A DNA stretch of 64,000 bases from Tabrizicola aquatica (lineage in GTDB: Bacteria; Pseudomonadota; Alphaproteobacteria; Rhodobacterales; Rhodobacteraceae), in the NCBI RefSeq assembly GCF_002900975.1, contig NZ_PJON01000001.1, positions 62,001-126,000 of the forward strand, read 5' to 3'. Positions 51,091 through 58,253 of this stretch are shown here, piece after piece. Below the pieces are notes generated by a model that was given only the letters and a program-made list of their open reading frames with translations, was not told the DNA's origin and ran no database searches. The stretch's first letter is position 1, and each line of letters opens with the position of its first letter. The translations under genes and the position numbers were made by a program.

Positions 51091-51840
51091 ATGTTCTCAT
51101 ACCAACTCTACTCCTCGCGGAACTTCCCGCCGATGGCCGCGACCTTCGAGATGCTGGCCAAGGCCGGATATACCGCCGTGGAAGGCTATGGCGCGCTTTA
51201 TGCCGATGATGCGGCGGTCGCGGCGACGCAGGCCGGGCTGGCGGCGACCGGGCTGACCATGCCGACGGGGCATTTCAGCCTGGCGATGCTGGAGGGCGAG
51301 GTGGACAAGGTTCTGGGCATCGCCCGCGCGCTGAAGATGGAGCGGCTGTACTGCCCCCACATCATGCCGCAGGACCGGCCGACCGATGCCGCAGGCTGGC
51401 GCGCCTTTGGCGAAAGGTTGCAGCGTGTCGGCGCGCCCTACAAGGCAGCGGGCTACGGCTTTGGCTGGCACAACCACGACTTCGAGTTCAAGGCGCTGGC
51501 CGACGGCTCGATCCCGCAGGACCGCATCTTCGAAGGCGGGCCGGGCCTGGAATGGGAGATGGACGTGGCCTGGGTCATCCGGGGCGGGGCCGACCCACTG
51601 GCCTGGATCGAGAAATACAAGGACCGGATTACCGCCGCCCATGTGAAGGACATCGCCCCGGCCGGCGAATGCACGGACGAGGACGGCTGGGCCGACGTGG
51701 GCCATGGCACGATCGACTGGCCCACGATCATGGCGGCGCTGCGGGCGATCGGGGTCAGGCACTTCGTCATGGAACACGACAACCCGAAGGATCACGAGCG
51801 GTTCGCAGAACGCTCCATCGCGTCGGCCAAGACATTCTGA
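51091..51840 (+). CDS. Sugar phosphate isomerase/epimerase (TIM barrel, 249 aa)
   Basis: A 249-residue xylose-isomerase-like TIM barrel, shorter than the paralogue at 42053. It starts MFSYQLYSSRNFPPMAATFE. Metal-ligand segments are GWHNHDFEFK, MDVAWVIRGG, HVKDIAPAGE and GHGTIDWPTIM. This class includes hydroxypyruvate-isomerase-like and 3-keto-sugar-processing enzymes. It lies directly between the GH2 gene and a Gfo/Idh dehydrogenase, with a 12-base gap to the latter. Confidence 0.87.
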   Translation: MFSYQLYSSRNFPPMAATFEMLAKAGYTAVEGYGALYADDAAVAATQAGLAATGLTMPTGHFSLAMLEGEVDKVLGIARALKMERLYCPHIMPQDRPTDAAGWRAFGERLQRVGAPYKAAGYGFGWHNHDFEFKALADGSIPQDRIFEGGPGLEWEMDVAWVIRGGADPLAWIEKYKDRITAAHVKDIAPAGECTDEDGWADVGHGTIDWPTIMAALRAIGVRHFVMEHDNPKDHERFAERSIASAKTF

Positions 51841-51852
51841 GGATCAGTGAAA

Positions 51853-52986
51853 ATGGCAAATCTGGGTTTGGGTATCATCGGCTGCGGCAATATCTCCAGC
51901 GCGTATCTGCGCCTGGCGCCCCTGTTCAAGGGGCTTGAGGTGCGCGCGGTCGCCGACATGAACATGGACACCGCGCAGGCCCGCGCGGCCGAGTTCGGGG
52001 TCAAGGCGCAGTCGGTCGAGGACCTGCTGGCCAACAAGGACGTGGATGTGGTGATCAACCTCACCATTCCCGACGCGCATTATGGCGTGACGAAGCGGAT
52101 TCTGGAGGCGGGCAAGCACGCCTATTCGGAAAAGCCGCTGGTCCTGACGCTGGAGGAAGGCGTCACCCTGCGCGACCTGGCCAAGTCCAAGGGCCTGGCG
52201 GTGGGCTGCGCGCCCGACACCTTTCTGGGCGGCGCGCATCAGCAGGCGCGAGCCGCGCTGGATGAGGGACGCGTGGGCCAGATCACCAGCGCGGTGGCCT
52301 GCGTGCAGAACCACGGGCCGGAAGGCTGGCATCCCAGCCCCGATTTCTTCTTCTTGCCCGGCGCGGGGCCGATGCTGGACCTTGGGCCTTACTATATCGC
52401 CAACCTGATCAACTTCTTTGGCCCGGTGAAGCGGGTCGGGGCGATCACCTCGTCGCAGACGGCGACGCGGACCATCGGCTCGGGCGCGCGGGCCGGCCAG
52501 GAGATCCCGGTTAGGACTCCGACGAACATTCATGCGCTGCTGGAGTTCCACTCGGGCACAGTGGTGAACCTGACGACTTCGTGGGACGTCTGGCACCACA
52601 AGCGCAACCATTTCGAGCTTTATGGCACCGAGGGCACGCTTTATGTCCCCGACCCGAACTTCTTTGGCGGCACGGTCGAGGTCGGTGGCAAGGACGGCAG
52701 CCTGACCGTGCTGGAGCCGTGGGATCATCCGTTCGGCATCCCGAACCAGGAGCATCCCAAGCACGGCGCATTGGCGAACTATCGCACGGCGGGGCTGGCC
52801 GACATGGTCGCGGCGCTGATGTCGGGCCGGGACGCGCGCTGCAGCCTGGAGCGCACCCTGCACGGGGTCGAGGTGATGACCGCCTGCCTGAAATCGGGCG
52901 AGACGGGGGACTTCGTCACCATGACCACCACCTGCTCGCGCCCCGCGGCCCTGTCGCCGGCCGAGGCGCGGGCGCTTCTGGTCTAG
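51853..52986 (+). CDS. Gfo/Idh/MocA-family oxidoreductase (sugar locus, second)
   Basis: A 377-residue dehydrogenase. ATG 51853 is preferred over the in-frame GTG at 51847 because the SD GAGGA is at better distance. The Rossmann motif is LGLGIIGCGNISSAYLRLAP, the EKP motif is HAYSEKPLVLTLEEG, and the substrate domain has PGAGPMLDLGPYYIANLINF with the usual Asp/Tyr. It is paired with the preceding TIM barrel, as in the first Gfo/Idh-isomerase pair on the other strand. Two strong stem-loops follow its stop. Confidence 0.9.
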   Translation: MANLGLGIIGCGNISSAYLRLAPLFKGLEVRAVADMNMDTAQARAAEFGVKAQSVEDLLANKDVDVVINLTIPDAHYGVTKRILEAGKHAYSEKPLVLTLEEGVTLRDLAKSKGLAVGCAPDTFLGGAHQQARAALDEGRVGQITSAVACVQNHGPEGWHPSPDFFFLPGAGPMLDLGPYYIANLINFFGPVKRVGAITSSQTATRTIGSGARAGQEIPVRTPTNIHALLEFHSGTVVNLTTSWDVWHHKRNHFELYGTEGTLYVPDPNFFGGTVEVGGKDGSLTVLEPWDHPFGIPNQEHPKHGALANYRTAGLADMVAALMSGRDARCSLERTLHGVEVMTACLKSGETGDFVTMTTTCSRPAALSPAEARALLV

Positions 52987-52990
52987 AACA

Positions 52991-53059
52991 GCCGCGCCCG
53001 GCGCCTCCCTGTCGGGCGCGGCCCAGCGGGCGGAGGGATTGAGGGGTCTCTCCGCCCGC
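52991..53059 (+). terminator. Tandem stem-loops between dehydrogenase and GH43 genes
   Basis: GCCGCGCCCG (52991-53000) pairs with CGGGCGCGGC (53013-53022). GCGGGCGGAG (53026-53035) pairs with CTCCGCCCGC (53050-53059). There is no U-run, so they are more likely 3'-stabilising or pausing hairpins than full terminators. Confidence 0.65.
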
Positions 53060-53076
53060 GCTTCCACAAAGGTCTG

Positions 53077-54651
53077 ATGATGCTGGAAAATCCCGTGCTG
53101 CGCGGCTTCAATGCCGATCCGTCCTTTTGCCGGGTGGGCGAGGATTACTACATCGCCACCTCGACCTTCGAATGGTATCCGGGGGTGCAGATCCACCACA
53201 GCCGCGACCTGGTGAACTGGACGCTGGTTGCGCGCCCCCTGCGGCGGGCGGCGCAGTTGGACATGCGCGGCAACCCCGACAGTTGCGGCATCTGGGCACC
53301 CTGCCTGTCCCATGCGGACGGGCGGTTCTGGCTGGTCTATACGGACGTGAAGCGGCTGGATGGCGCGTTCAAGGACGCGCACAATTATATCGTCACCTGC
53401 GAGACGGTGGACGGCGATTGGTCCGATCCGACCTATGTGAATTCCTCGGGCTTTGACCCCTCGCTCTTCCACGACGATGACGGGCGCAAATGGTTCGTGA
53501 ACATGCGCTGGAACCATCGGGGGAAGGGCACCGGCCTGAACCCCGCGCATGACGCGTTCGACGGGATCGAGTTGCAGGAATGGCATCCCGAGCGCGGCCT
53601 TCTGGGCGAGGTCGCCACGATCTACACCGGCACCGACCTTGGCCTGACCGAGGCGCCGCACCTGTTCAAGCGCGACGGCTGGTACTACCTGACCACGGCC
53701 GAGGGCGGCACGGGCTATGACCACGCGGTCACGATGGCCCGGTCGCGGGATATCGGCGGGCCCTATGAGACGCATCCGGCCAAGCATCTGATCACCGCCC
53801 GCTTCAACCCGGAAAACCCGATCCAGCGCATGGGCCACGGGCAATATGTCGAGGGGGCGGATGGACGGCACTGGCACAGCTTCCTCTGCGGTCGTCCGCA
53901 GCAGGGGCCGCATGGCCCGTTCTGCGCGACGGGACGCGAGACCGGGCTGGCCGAGGTCGTCTGGCGCGACGGTTGGCTGTGGCTGAAGGACGGCGGGCAA
54001 CTGCCGCCCACCACCATCGACCTGCCGGCCGCCCGCATCCCGCGCGGCCCGGTAGAGCGGGACTTCTCCGGTCCCGATCTGCCGCCCGAATTCCAGTGGC
54101 TGCGCCATCCGCACCCGGAGCGGCTGTTCCAGATGACAGGCACCTGTCTGCGCCTGACCGGGCGGGAAAGCCTGGGGTCGTGGTTCGAGCAGTCGCTGGT
54201 CGCCCGGCGGCAAGAGGAAGCGGCCTATCGGGCCGAGGCCGACTTCCTGTGCGATCCGCCGAACTGGCAGCGGGCGGCGGGTCTGATCACCTATTACAAC
54301 CGCCACAAGTTCCACGCCGCGCTGATCACGCGCGAGGGTGGCGAGCGGGTGGTCACGCTGGTCTCATGTCTGGGCGACTGGCCGGGCGAGGGGCTGACCT
54401 TCCACGGGCGCTTCTCGGTGGCCGAGGGCAAGGTGACGCTGGGCGTGACGGTGGACCGGGCGGTGCAGCAGTTCAGCGTGAACGGCGCGGCGGTCGGGCC
54501 TGCGCTGGACGCCTCCATCGTTTCGGACGAGGGGGGCAGGGGGGAACATGCCAGCTTTACCGGCGCCTTCGTCGGTGTCGTGGCGCATGATCTGACCGGG
54601 CAGGGCTGGACGGCGGATGTGACCAGGTTCCGCTATGACGACGGAATTTGA
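53077..54651 (+). CDS. GH43 beta-xylosidase / arabinofuranosidase-like enzyme
   Basis: A 524-residue glycoside hydrolase family 43 enzyme. The five-bladed propeller (about 1-310) has the general base Asp14 in NADPSF, the pKa-modulating Asp127 in SSGFDPSLF and the general acid Glu192 in LTEAPHLF. A C-terminal beta-sandwich domain (about 330-520), common in XynB-type beta-xylosidases, follows. No signal peptide is visible, so imported xylo- or arabinoxylo-oligosaccharides are the likely substrates. The gene ends 57 bp before the GntR regulator. Confidence 0.9.
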   Translation: MMLENPVLRGFNADPSFCRVGEDYYIATSTFEWYPGVQIHHSRDLVNWTLVARPLRRAAQLDMRGNPDSCGIWAPCLSHADGRFWLVYTDVKRLDGAFKDAHNYIVTCETVDGDWSDPTYVNSSGFDPSLFHDDDGRKWFVNMRWNHRGKGTGLNPAHDAFDGIELQEWHPERGLLGEVATIYTGTDLGLTEAPHLFKRDGWYYLTTAEGGTGYDHAVTMARSRDIGGPYETHPAKHLITARFNPENPIQRMGHGQYVEGADGRHWHSFLCGRPQQGPHGPFCATGRETGLAEVVWRDGWLWLKDGGQLPPTTIDLPAARIPRGPVERDFSGPDLPPEFQWLRHPHPERLFQMTGTCLRLTGRESLGSWFEQSLVARRQEEAAYRAEADFLCDPPNWQRAAGLITYYNRHKFHAALITREGGERVVTLVSCLGDWPGEGLTFHGRFSVAEGKVTLGVTVDRAVQQFSVNGAAVGPALDASIVSDEGGRGEHASFTGAFVGVVAHDLTGQGWTADVTRFRYDDGI

Positions 54652-54708
54652 TCAACTCTTGATTGCCGGGCACAGCGCGTCATAAAGGGGGCAAGAGAGG
54701 TGCCCCCA

Positions 54709-55365
54709 ATGGACGCGGAAGAGCGGAAGATACCCAGCCACGAGGTCACTTACGCGCGCCTGCGCGACATGATCCTGTATGGCCATCTGGCACCCGGCGC
54801 TCCGGTCACCATCCAGGGATTGATCGCCGACCTTGGCGCCGGAATGACCCCGGTGCGCGAGGCGATCCGGCGGCTGACGGCGGAAGGCGCGCTGCTGCCG
54901 CAGGGCAACCGGCGGGTGGCCGTGCCGCAACTGTCGTCCGAGATGCTGGACCAGGTCGCCTTCGCCCGCCTGGCGATCGAGCCGAAGCTGGCCGAACTGG
55001 CCGGCGGCCGGCTGACGCCCGCCCAGATCGACCGGCTGGAGGCGATCGACGGCAAGGTGAACCGCGCGATCGAGGCAGGATGCCTGTCCGACTATCTGGC
55101 GGCCAACCATGCCTTTCACTTCGCGCTTTATAAGGCGGCCGAGGCCCCGGTGCTGCTGGACCTCGCCCGCTCGCTGTGGCTGCGGGCCGGGCCAAGCCTG
55201 CGGGCGGTGATTGCCCGCTATGGCCGTGAGACTGCGCCCGACCTGCACCGCGAGGCCCTGGCCGCGATGCGCTCTGGAGACGCGAAGGCGCTGGCCGGGG
55301 CCATCGAGCGCGACATCCAGCAGGGCGTGGACCATGTTCGTCAGTCCCTGGCCGAGTCGTCCTGA
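54709..55365 (+). CDS. GntR-family regulator, FCD type
   Basis: A 218-residue regulator. The N-terminal winged helix is about 10-75, with MTPVREAIRRLTAEGALLPQ as the recognition part. The FCD ligand domain (about 85-210) has FARLAIEPKLAELA and NHAFHFALYKAAEAPVLLDL, with His residues typical of metal sites. ATG 54709 is preferred, with GAGAGG eight bases upstream; GTG 54700 is the alternative. It stands between the sugar locus and a class III aminotransferase. TTTGATCA palindromes on both sides are candidate operators. Confidence 0.9.
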   Translation: MDAEERKIPSHEVTYARLRDMILYGHLAPGAPVTIQGLIADLGAGMTPVREAIRRLTAEGALLPQGNRRVAVPQLSSEMLDQVAFARLAIEPKLAELAGGRLTPAQIDRLEAIDGKVNRAIEAGCLSDYLAANHAFHFALYKAAEAPVLLDLARSLWLRAGPSLRAVIARYGRETAPDLHREALAAMRSGDAKALAGAIERDIQQGVDHVRQSLAESS

Positions 55366-55444
55366 ACCGCACGTGTCAAATTGAGCGCCTGGCGGCGCGA
55401 GGCTCTTGTCTCGTCGTCGGGGCTTGCGCCCTCCTCCTCGCTGA

Positions 55445-55490
55445 TGGGGGTTTTACCCCCAAACCCCCAGGATATTTGGCGAAGGGAAAG
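55445..55490 (+). repeat. G-rich hairpin + GGATATTT element (copy 4)
   Basis: TGGGGGTTTTACCCCCA hairpin, then AACCCCCAGGATATTTGGCG and AAGGGAAAG. It lies ~80 bp after the GntR gene and is co-oriented with it. Confidence 0.8.
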
Positions 55491-55501
55491 CTGTGCTGGA
55501 T

Positions 55502-55543
55502 AATTTGATCAAATTTCTTGAACGGTCGCCCGTTTGATCATAT
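55502..55543. promoter_or_regulatory. Candidate GntR operators upstream of the class III aminotransferase
   Basis: AATTTGATCAAATT (55502-55515, perfect palindrome) and GTTTGATCATAT (55532-55543), centres 29 bp apart, 50-90 bp before the aminotransferase ATG. A third TTTGATCAA (54647-54655) overlaps the GH43 stop upstream of the GntR gene. Binding by the neighbouring GntR protein is inferred. Confidence 0.45.
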
Positions 55544-55594
55544 CCTGCGGGCAAGACGGGGCATTCGGCCCTGCTGATTCCGCGAGGTCACCCC

Positions 55595-56989
55595 ATGAAC
55601 ATGATCACCAACCACCTGCCCACGGCAGAGTTGCAGCGCCTTGATGCGGCGCACCACTTCCATCCCTTCACCGACAAGGCGGGGTTGGCGGCCAAGGGGG
55701 CGCGGGTCATCACGCGGGGCAAGGGGGTCTGGCTCACCGACAGCGAGGGCAACAAGATCATCGACGGGATGGCGGGTCTGTGGTGCGTGAACATCGGGTA
55801 CGGCCGCAAGGAACTGGCCCAGGTCGCGGCGCGGCAGATGGAGGAGCTGGCCTATTACAACACCTTCTTCCAGACGACCCATGTCCCCGCGATTGCCCTG
55901 GCGGCAGAGATTGCGAAGCTGGCGCCGGGTGATCTGAACCACGTCTTCTTTGCCGGCTCGGGGTCCGAGGCGAACGATACCAACATCCGGCTGGTGCGGC
56001 GGTACTGGGATGTGAAGGGGATGCCCTGGCGCAAGACCATCATCTCGCGCTGGAACGGGTATCACGGGTCCACGATGGGTGGCGGCTCCCTGGGCGGCAT
56101 GAAGCCGATCCACGCGCATGGCGGCAAGATCGATGGGATCGAGCATATCGACCAGCCCTACTGGTGGGGCGAGGGCGGGGACATGTCGGAGGACGACTTC
56201 GGCCTTGCCCGCGCGCGGCAGCTGGAAGAGAAGATCCTGCAGCTGGGGCCTGACAATGTGGCGGCCTTCATTGGAGAGCCGGTTCAGGGCGCGGGCGGGG
56301 TGATCATTCCGCCGCGGACCTACTGGCCGGAAATCCAGCGGATCTGCGACAAGTACGGGATCCTTCTGATCGCCGACGAGGTGATCACCGGCTTCGGGCG
56401 GACGGGGAACTGGTTCGGGTCGCAGACCTTCGGGATCAAGCCGCATATCATGACCATCGCGAAGGGGTTGTCCTCGGGCTATCAGCCGATCGGCGGCAGC
56501 ATCGTCTGTGACGAGGTGGCCGAGGTTGTCGGCGGGGCGGGGGAGTTCTTCCACGGCTACACCTACTCGGGCCATCCGGTCGCGGCGGCGGTGGCGCTGG
56601 AGAACCTGCGGATCATGCAGGACGAAAAGATCGTCGAGCATGTGCGGGACGTGGCCCACCCCTATCTGAAGGAGCGGTGGGACGCGCTGGCGGATCATCC
56701 GATGGTCGGCGAGGCGAAGCTGGTGGGTCTCATGGGGTCCATCGCGCTGACCCCGAACAAGGCCAAGCGGGCCAAGTTTGCCAGCGAGGCGGGGACGGTC
56801 GGCTTCAAGACCCGCGAGCGGTGCTTTGCCAACAACCTGATCATGCGGCATGTCGGCGACCGGATGATCATCTCGCCGCCCCTGGTGATCACGACGGCCG
56901 AGATCGACATCCTGATCGAGCGGGCGAAGACGTCGCTGGACGAGGCCTACAAGATCGTCAAGGACGAGGGGCTGTGGGTCGAGGCGTGA
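55595..56989 (+). CDS. Class III omega-aminotransferase
   Basis: A 464-residue PLP enzyme of the omega-transaminase group (putrescine/beta-alanine-pyruvate type, SpuC-like). Key segments are GMAGLWCVNIGYG, FFAGSGSEANDTNIRLVRRY (PLP phosphate loop), LLIADEVITGFGRTG (Asp binding the PLP nitrogen) and TIAKGLSSGYQP with the PLP lysine Lys290. The N-terminal HHFHPFTD matches Rhodobacteraceae amine transaminases. It is probably controlled by the adjacent GntR regulator. The natural amine substrate is not deducible; polyamine or taurine-like amines are likely. Confidence 0.88.
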   Translation: MNMITNHLPTAELQRLDAAHHFHPFTDKAGLAAKGARVITRGKGVWLTDSEGNKIIDGMAGLWCVNIGYGRKELAQVAARQMEELAYYNTFFQTTHVPAIALAAEIAKLAPGDLNHVFFAGSGSEANDTNIRLVRRYWDVKGMPWRKTIISRWNGYHGSTMGGGSLGGMKPIHAHGGKIDGIEHIDQPYWWGEGGDMSEDDFGLARARQLEEKILQLGPDNVAAFIGEPVQGAGGVIIPPRTYWPEIQRICDKYGILLIADEVITGFGRTGNWFGSQTFGIKPHIMTIAKGLSSGYQPIGGSIVCDEVAEVVGGAGEFFHGYTYSGHPVAAAVALENLRIMQDEKIVEHVRDVAHPYLKERWDALADHPMVGEAKLVGLMGSIALTPNKAKRAKFASEAGTVGFKTRERCFANNLIMRHVGDRMIISPPLVITTAEIDILIERAKTSLDEAYKIVKDEGLWVEA

Positions 56990-56992
56990 TCC

Positions 56993-57048
56993 TGTCCACG
57001 GTGGACAAACCGGACTATCCGTTCAGGATCAAAGGTTTGTCCGTGGAC
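56993..57048. repeat. TGTCCAC-G-GTGGACA palindrome (copy 3) inside a long hairpin
   Basis: TGTCCACGGTGGACA (56993-57007, identical to the copy at 8720) starts four bases after the aminotransferase stop. GTCCACGGTGGACAAACC can also pair with GGTTTGTCCGTGGAC (57034-57048) with a two-base bulge, so the site can switch between a short and a long stem. Confidence 0.6.
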
Positions 57049-57079
57049 GTTTAGGATCCGTCAACCATGTTGCGCGGGG

Positions 57080-57107
57080 GTAGGGTGGGCGGTATAGCCC
57101 ACCTTAC
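57080..57107. repeat. GTAGGG-family palindrome upstream of cysK
   Basis: GTAGGGTGGGC-GGTATA-GCCCACCTTACGCC, about 110 bp before cysK. It is the most divergent in the right arm (CCTTAC for CCCTAC). Confidence 0.75.
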
Positions 57108-57218
57108 GCCTGTCCCGGACGGGCGGCCTCTTGCCCGCGAAGGCCGTTCCGCGCGGCGCGGCTTGAGTTTGGCGCGCGACCCCAATACACCTTCTGGGAT
57201 CAAGGAAGGACCGCCCGC

Positions 57219-58253
57219 ATGCGCATTCACAGTGATCTGGCCGACACGATCGGAAACACGCCGCTTCTGAAGCTGAAGAAGGCCAGCGAGATCACCGGCT
57301 GCACCATCCTGGGCAAGGCCGAGTTCATGAACCCCGGCCAGTCGGTCAAGGATCGGGCGGCGCTGTACATCATCAAGGATGCAGTGGCGAAGGGTCTGCT
57401 GAAGCCCGGCGGCACGATTGTCGAGGGCACGGCCGGCAACACCGGGATCGGGCTGGCGCTGGTCGGCGCCTCGATGGGGTTCCGCACCGTCATCGTGATC
57501 CCCGAGACGCAAAGCCAGGAAAAGAAGGACATGCTGCGCCTTGCGGGGGCCGAGCTGGTCCAGGTTCCGGCGGCCCCCTATCGCAACCCGAACAACTATG
57601 TCCGCTACTCGGGCCGCCTGGCCGAGGCCCTGGCCAAGACCGAACCGAACGGCGCGATCTGGGCCAACCAGTTCGACAACGTGGCCAACCGTCAGGCCCA
57701 TATCGAGACCACGGGCCCGGAAATCTGGGAGCAGACCGGGGGCAAGGTAGACGGATTCATCTGCGCCGTGGGCAGCGGCGGCACGCTGGCGGGCGTGGCG
57801 GCGGCCTTGCAGCCGAAGGGCGTGAAGATCGGCCTGGCCGACCCCGAGGGCGCGGCGCTGCACAGTTTCTACACCACGGGCAAGCTGGAGGCCCCGGGCA
57901 GTTCCATCACCGAGGGCATCGGTCAGGGGCGCATCACCGCGAACCTGGAAGGGTTCACCCCCGATTTCAGCTATCGCATCCCGGATTCCGAGGCGCTGCC
58001 GATCATCTTCGACCTGCTGACGGACGAGGGGCTGTGCATGGGGGGATCGACCGGCATCAACATCGCGGGCGCGATGCGGATGGCCAAGGAGATGGGGCCG
58101 GGCAAGATCATCGTCACGATCCTGTGCGACTATGGCAGCCGCTATCAGTCCAAGGTGTATAACCCGACCTTCCTGCGTGAAAAGGGCCTGCCGGTGCCCG
58201 ACTGGCTGGACCACCCGGCCCGGGCGATTCCCACCGTCTACGAAGACGCATGA
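57219..58253 (+). CDS. cysK: Cysteine synthase A (CysK, 344-aa form)
   Basis: O-acetylserine sulfhydrylase making cysteine from O-acetylserine and sulfide. The PLP lysine is Lys44 in NPGQSVKDRAA, the phosphate-binding loop is EGTAGNTGIGLAL, and GSGGTLAGVAAAL contacts the cofactor. The C-terminal extension (to 344 residues against ~310 in E. coli CysK) marks the longer variant common in Rhodobacteraceae. In R. sphaeroides cysK lies next to trgAB in the tellurite locus; here they are 16 kb apart. Its stop overlaps the next start (ATGA). Confidence 0.94.
   Translation: MRIHSDLADTIGNTPLLKLKKASEITGCTILGKAEFMNPGQSVKDRAALYIIKDAVAKGLLKPGGTIVEGTAGNTGIGLALVGASMGFRTVIVIPETQSQEKKDMLRLAGAELVQVPAAPYRNPNNYVRYSGRLAEALAKTEPNGAIWANQFDNVANRQAHIETTGPEIWEQTGGKVDGFICAVGSGGTLAGVAAALQPKGVKIGLADPEGAALHSFYTTGKLEAPGSSITEGIGQGRITANLEGFTPDFSYRIPDSEALPIIFDLLTDEGLCMGGSTGINIAGAMRMAKEMGPGKIIVTILCDYGSRYQSKVYNPTFLREKGLPVPDWLDHPARAIPTVYEDA

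Noticed and set aside
55502-55515. AATTTGATCAAATT as an FNR/FnrL site
   Set aside because: FNR sites need TTGAT-N4-ATCAA; here the half-sites are directly fused.
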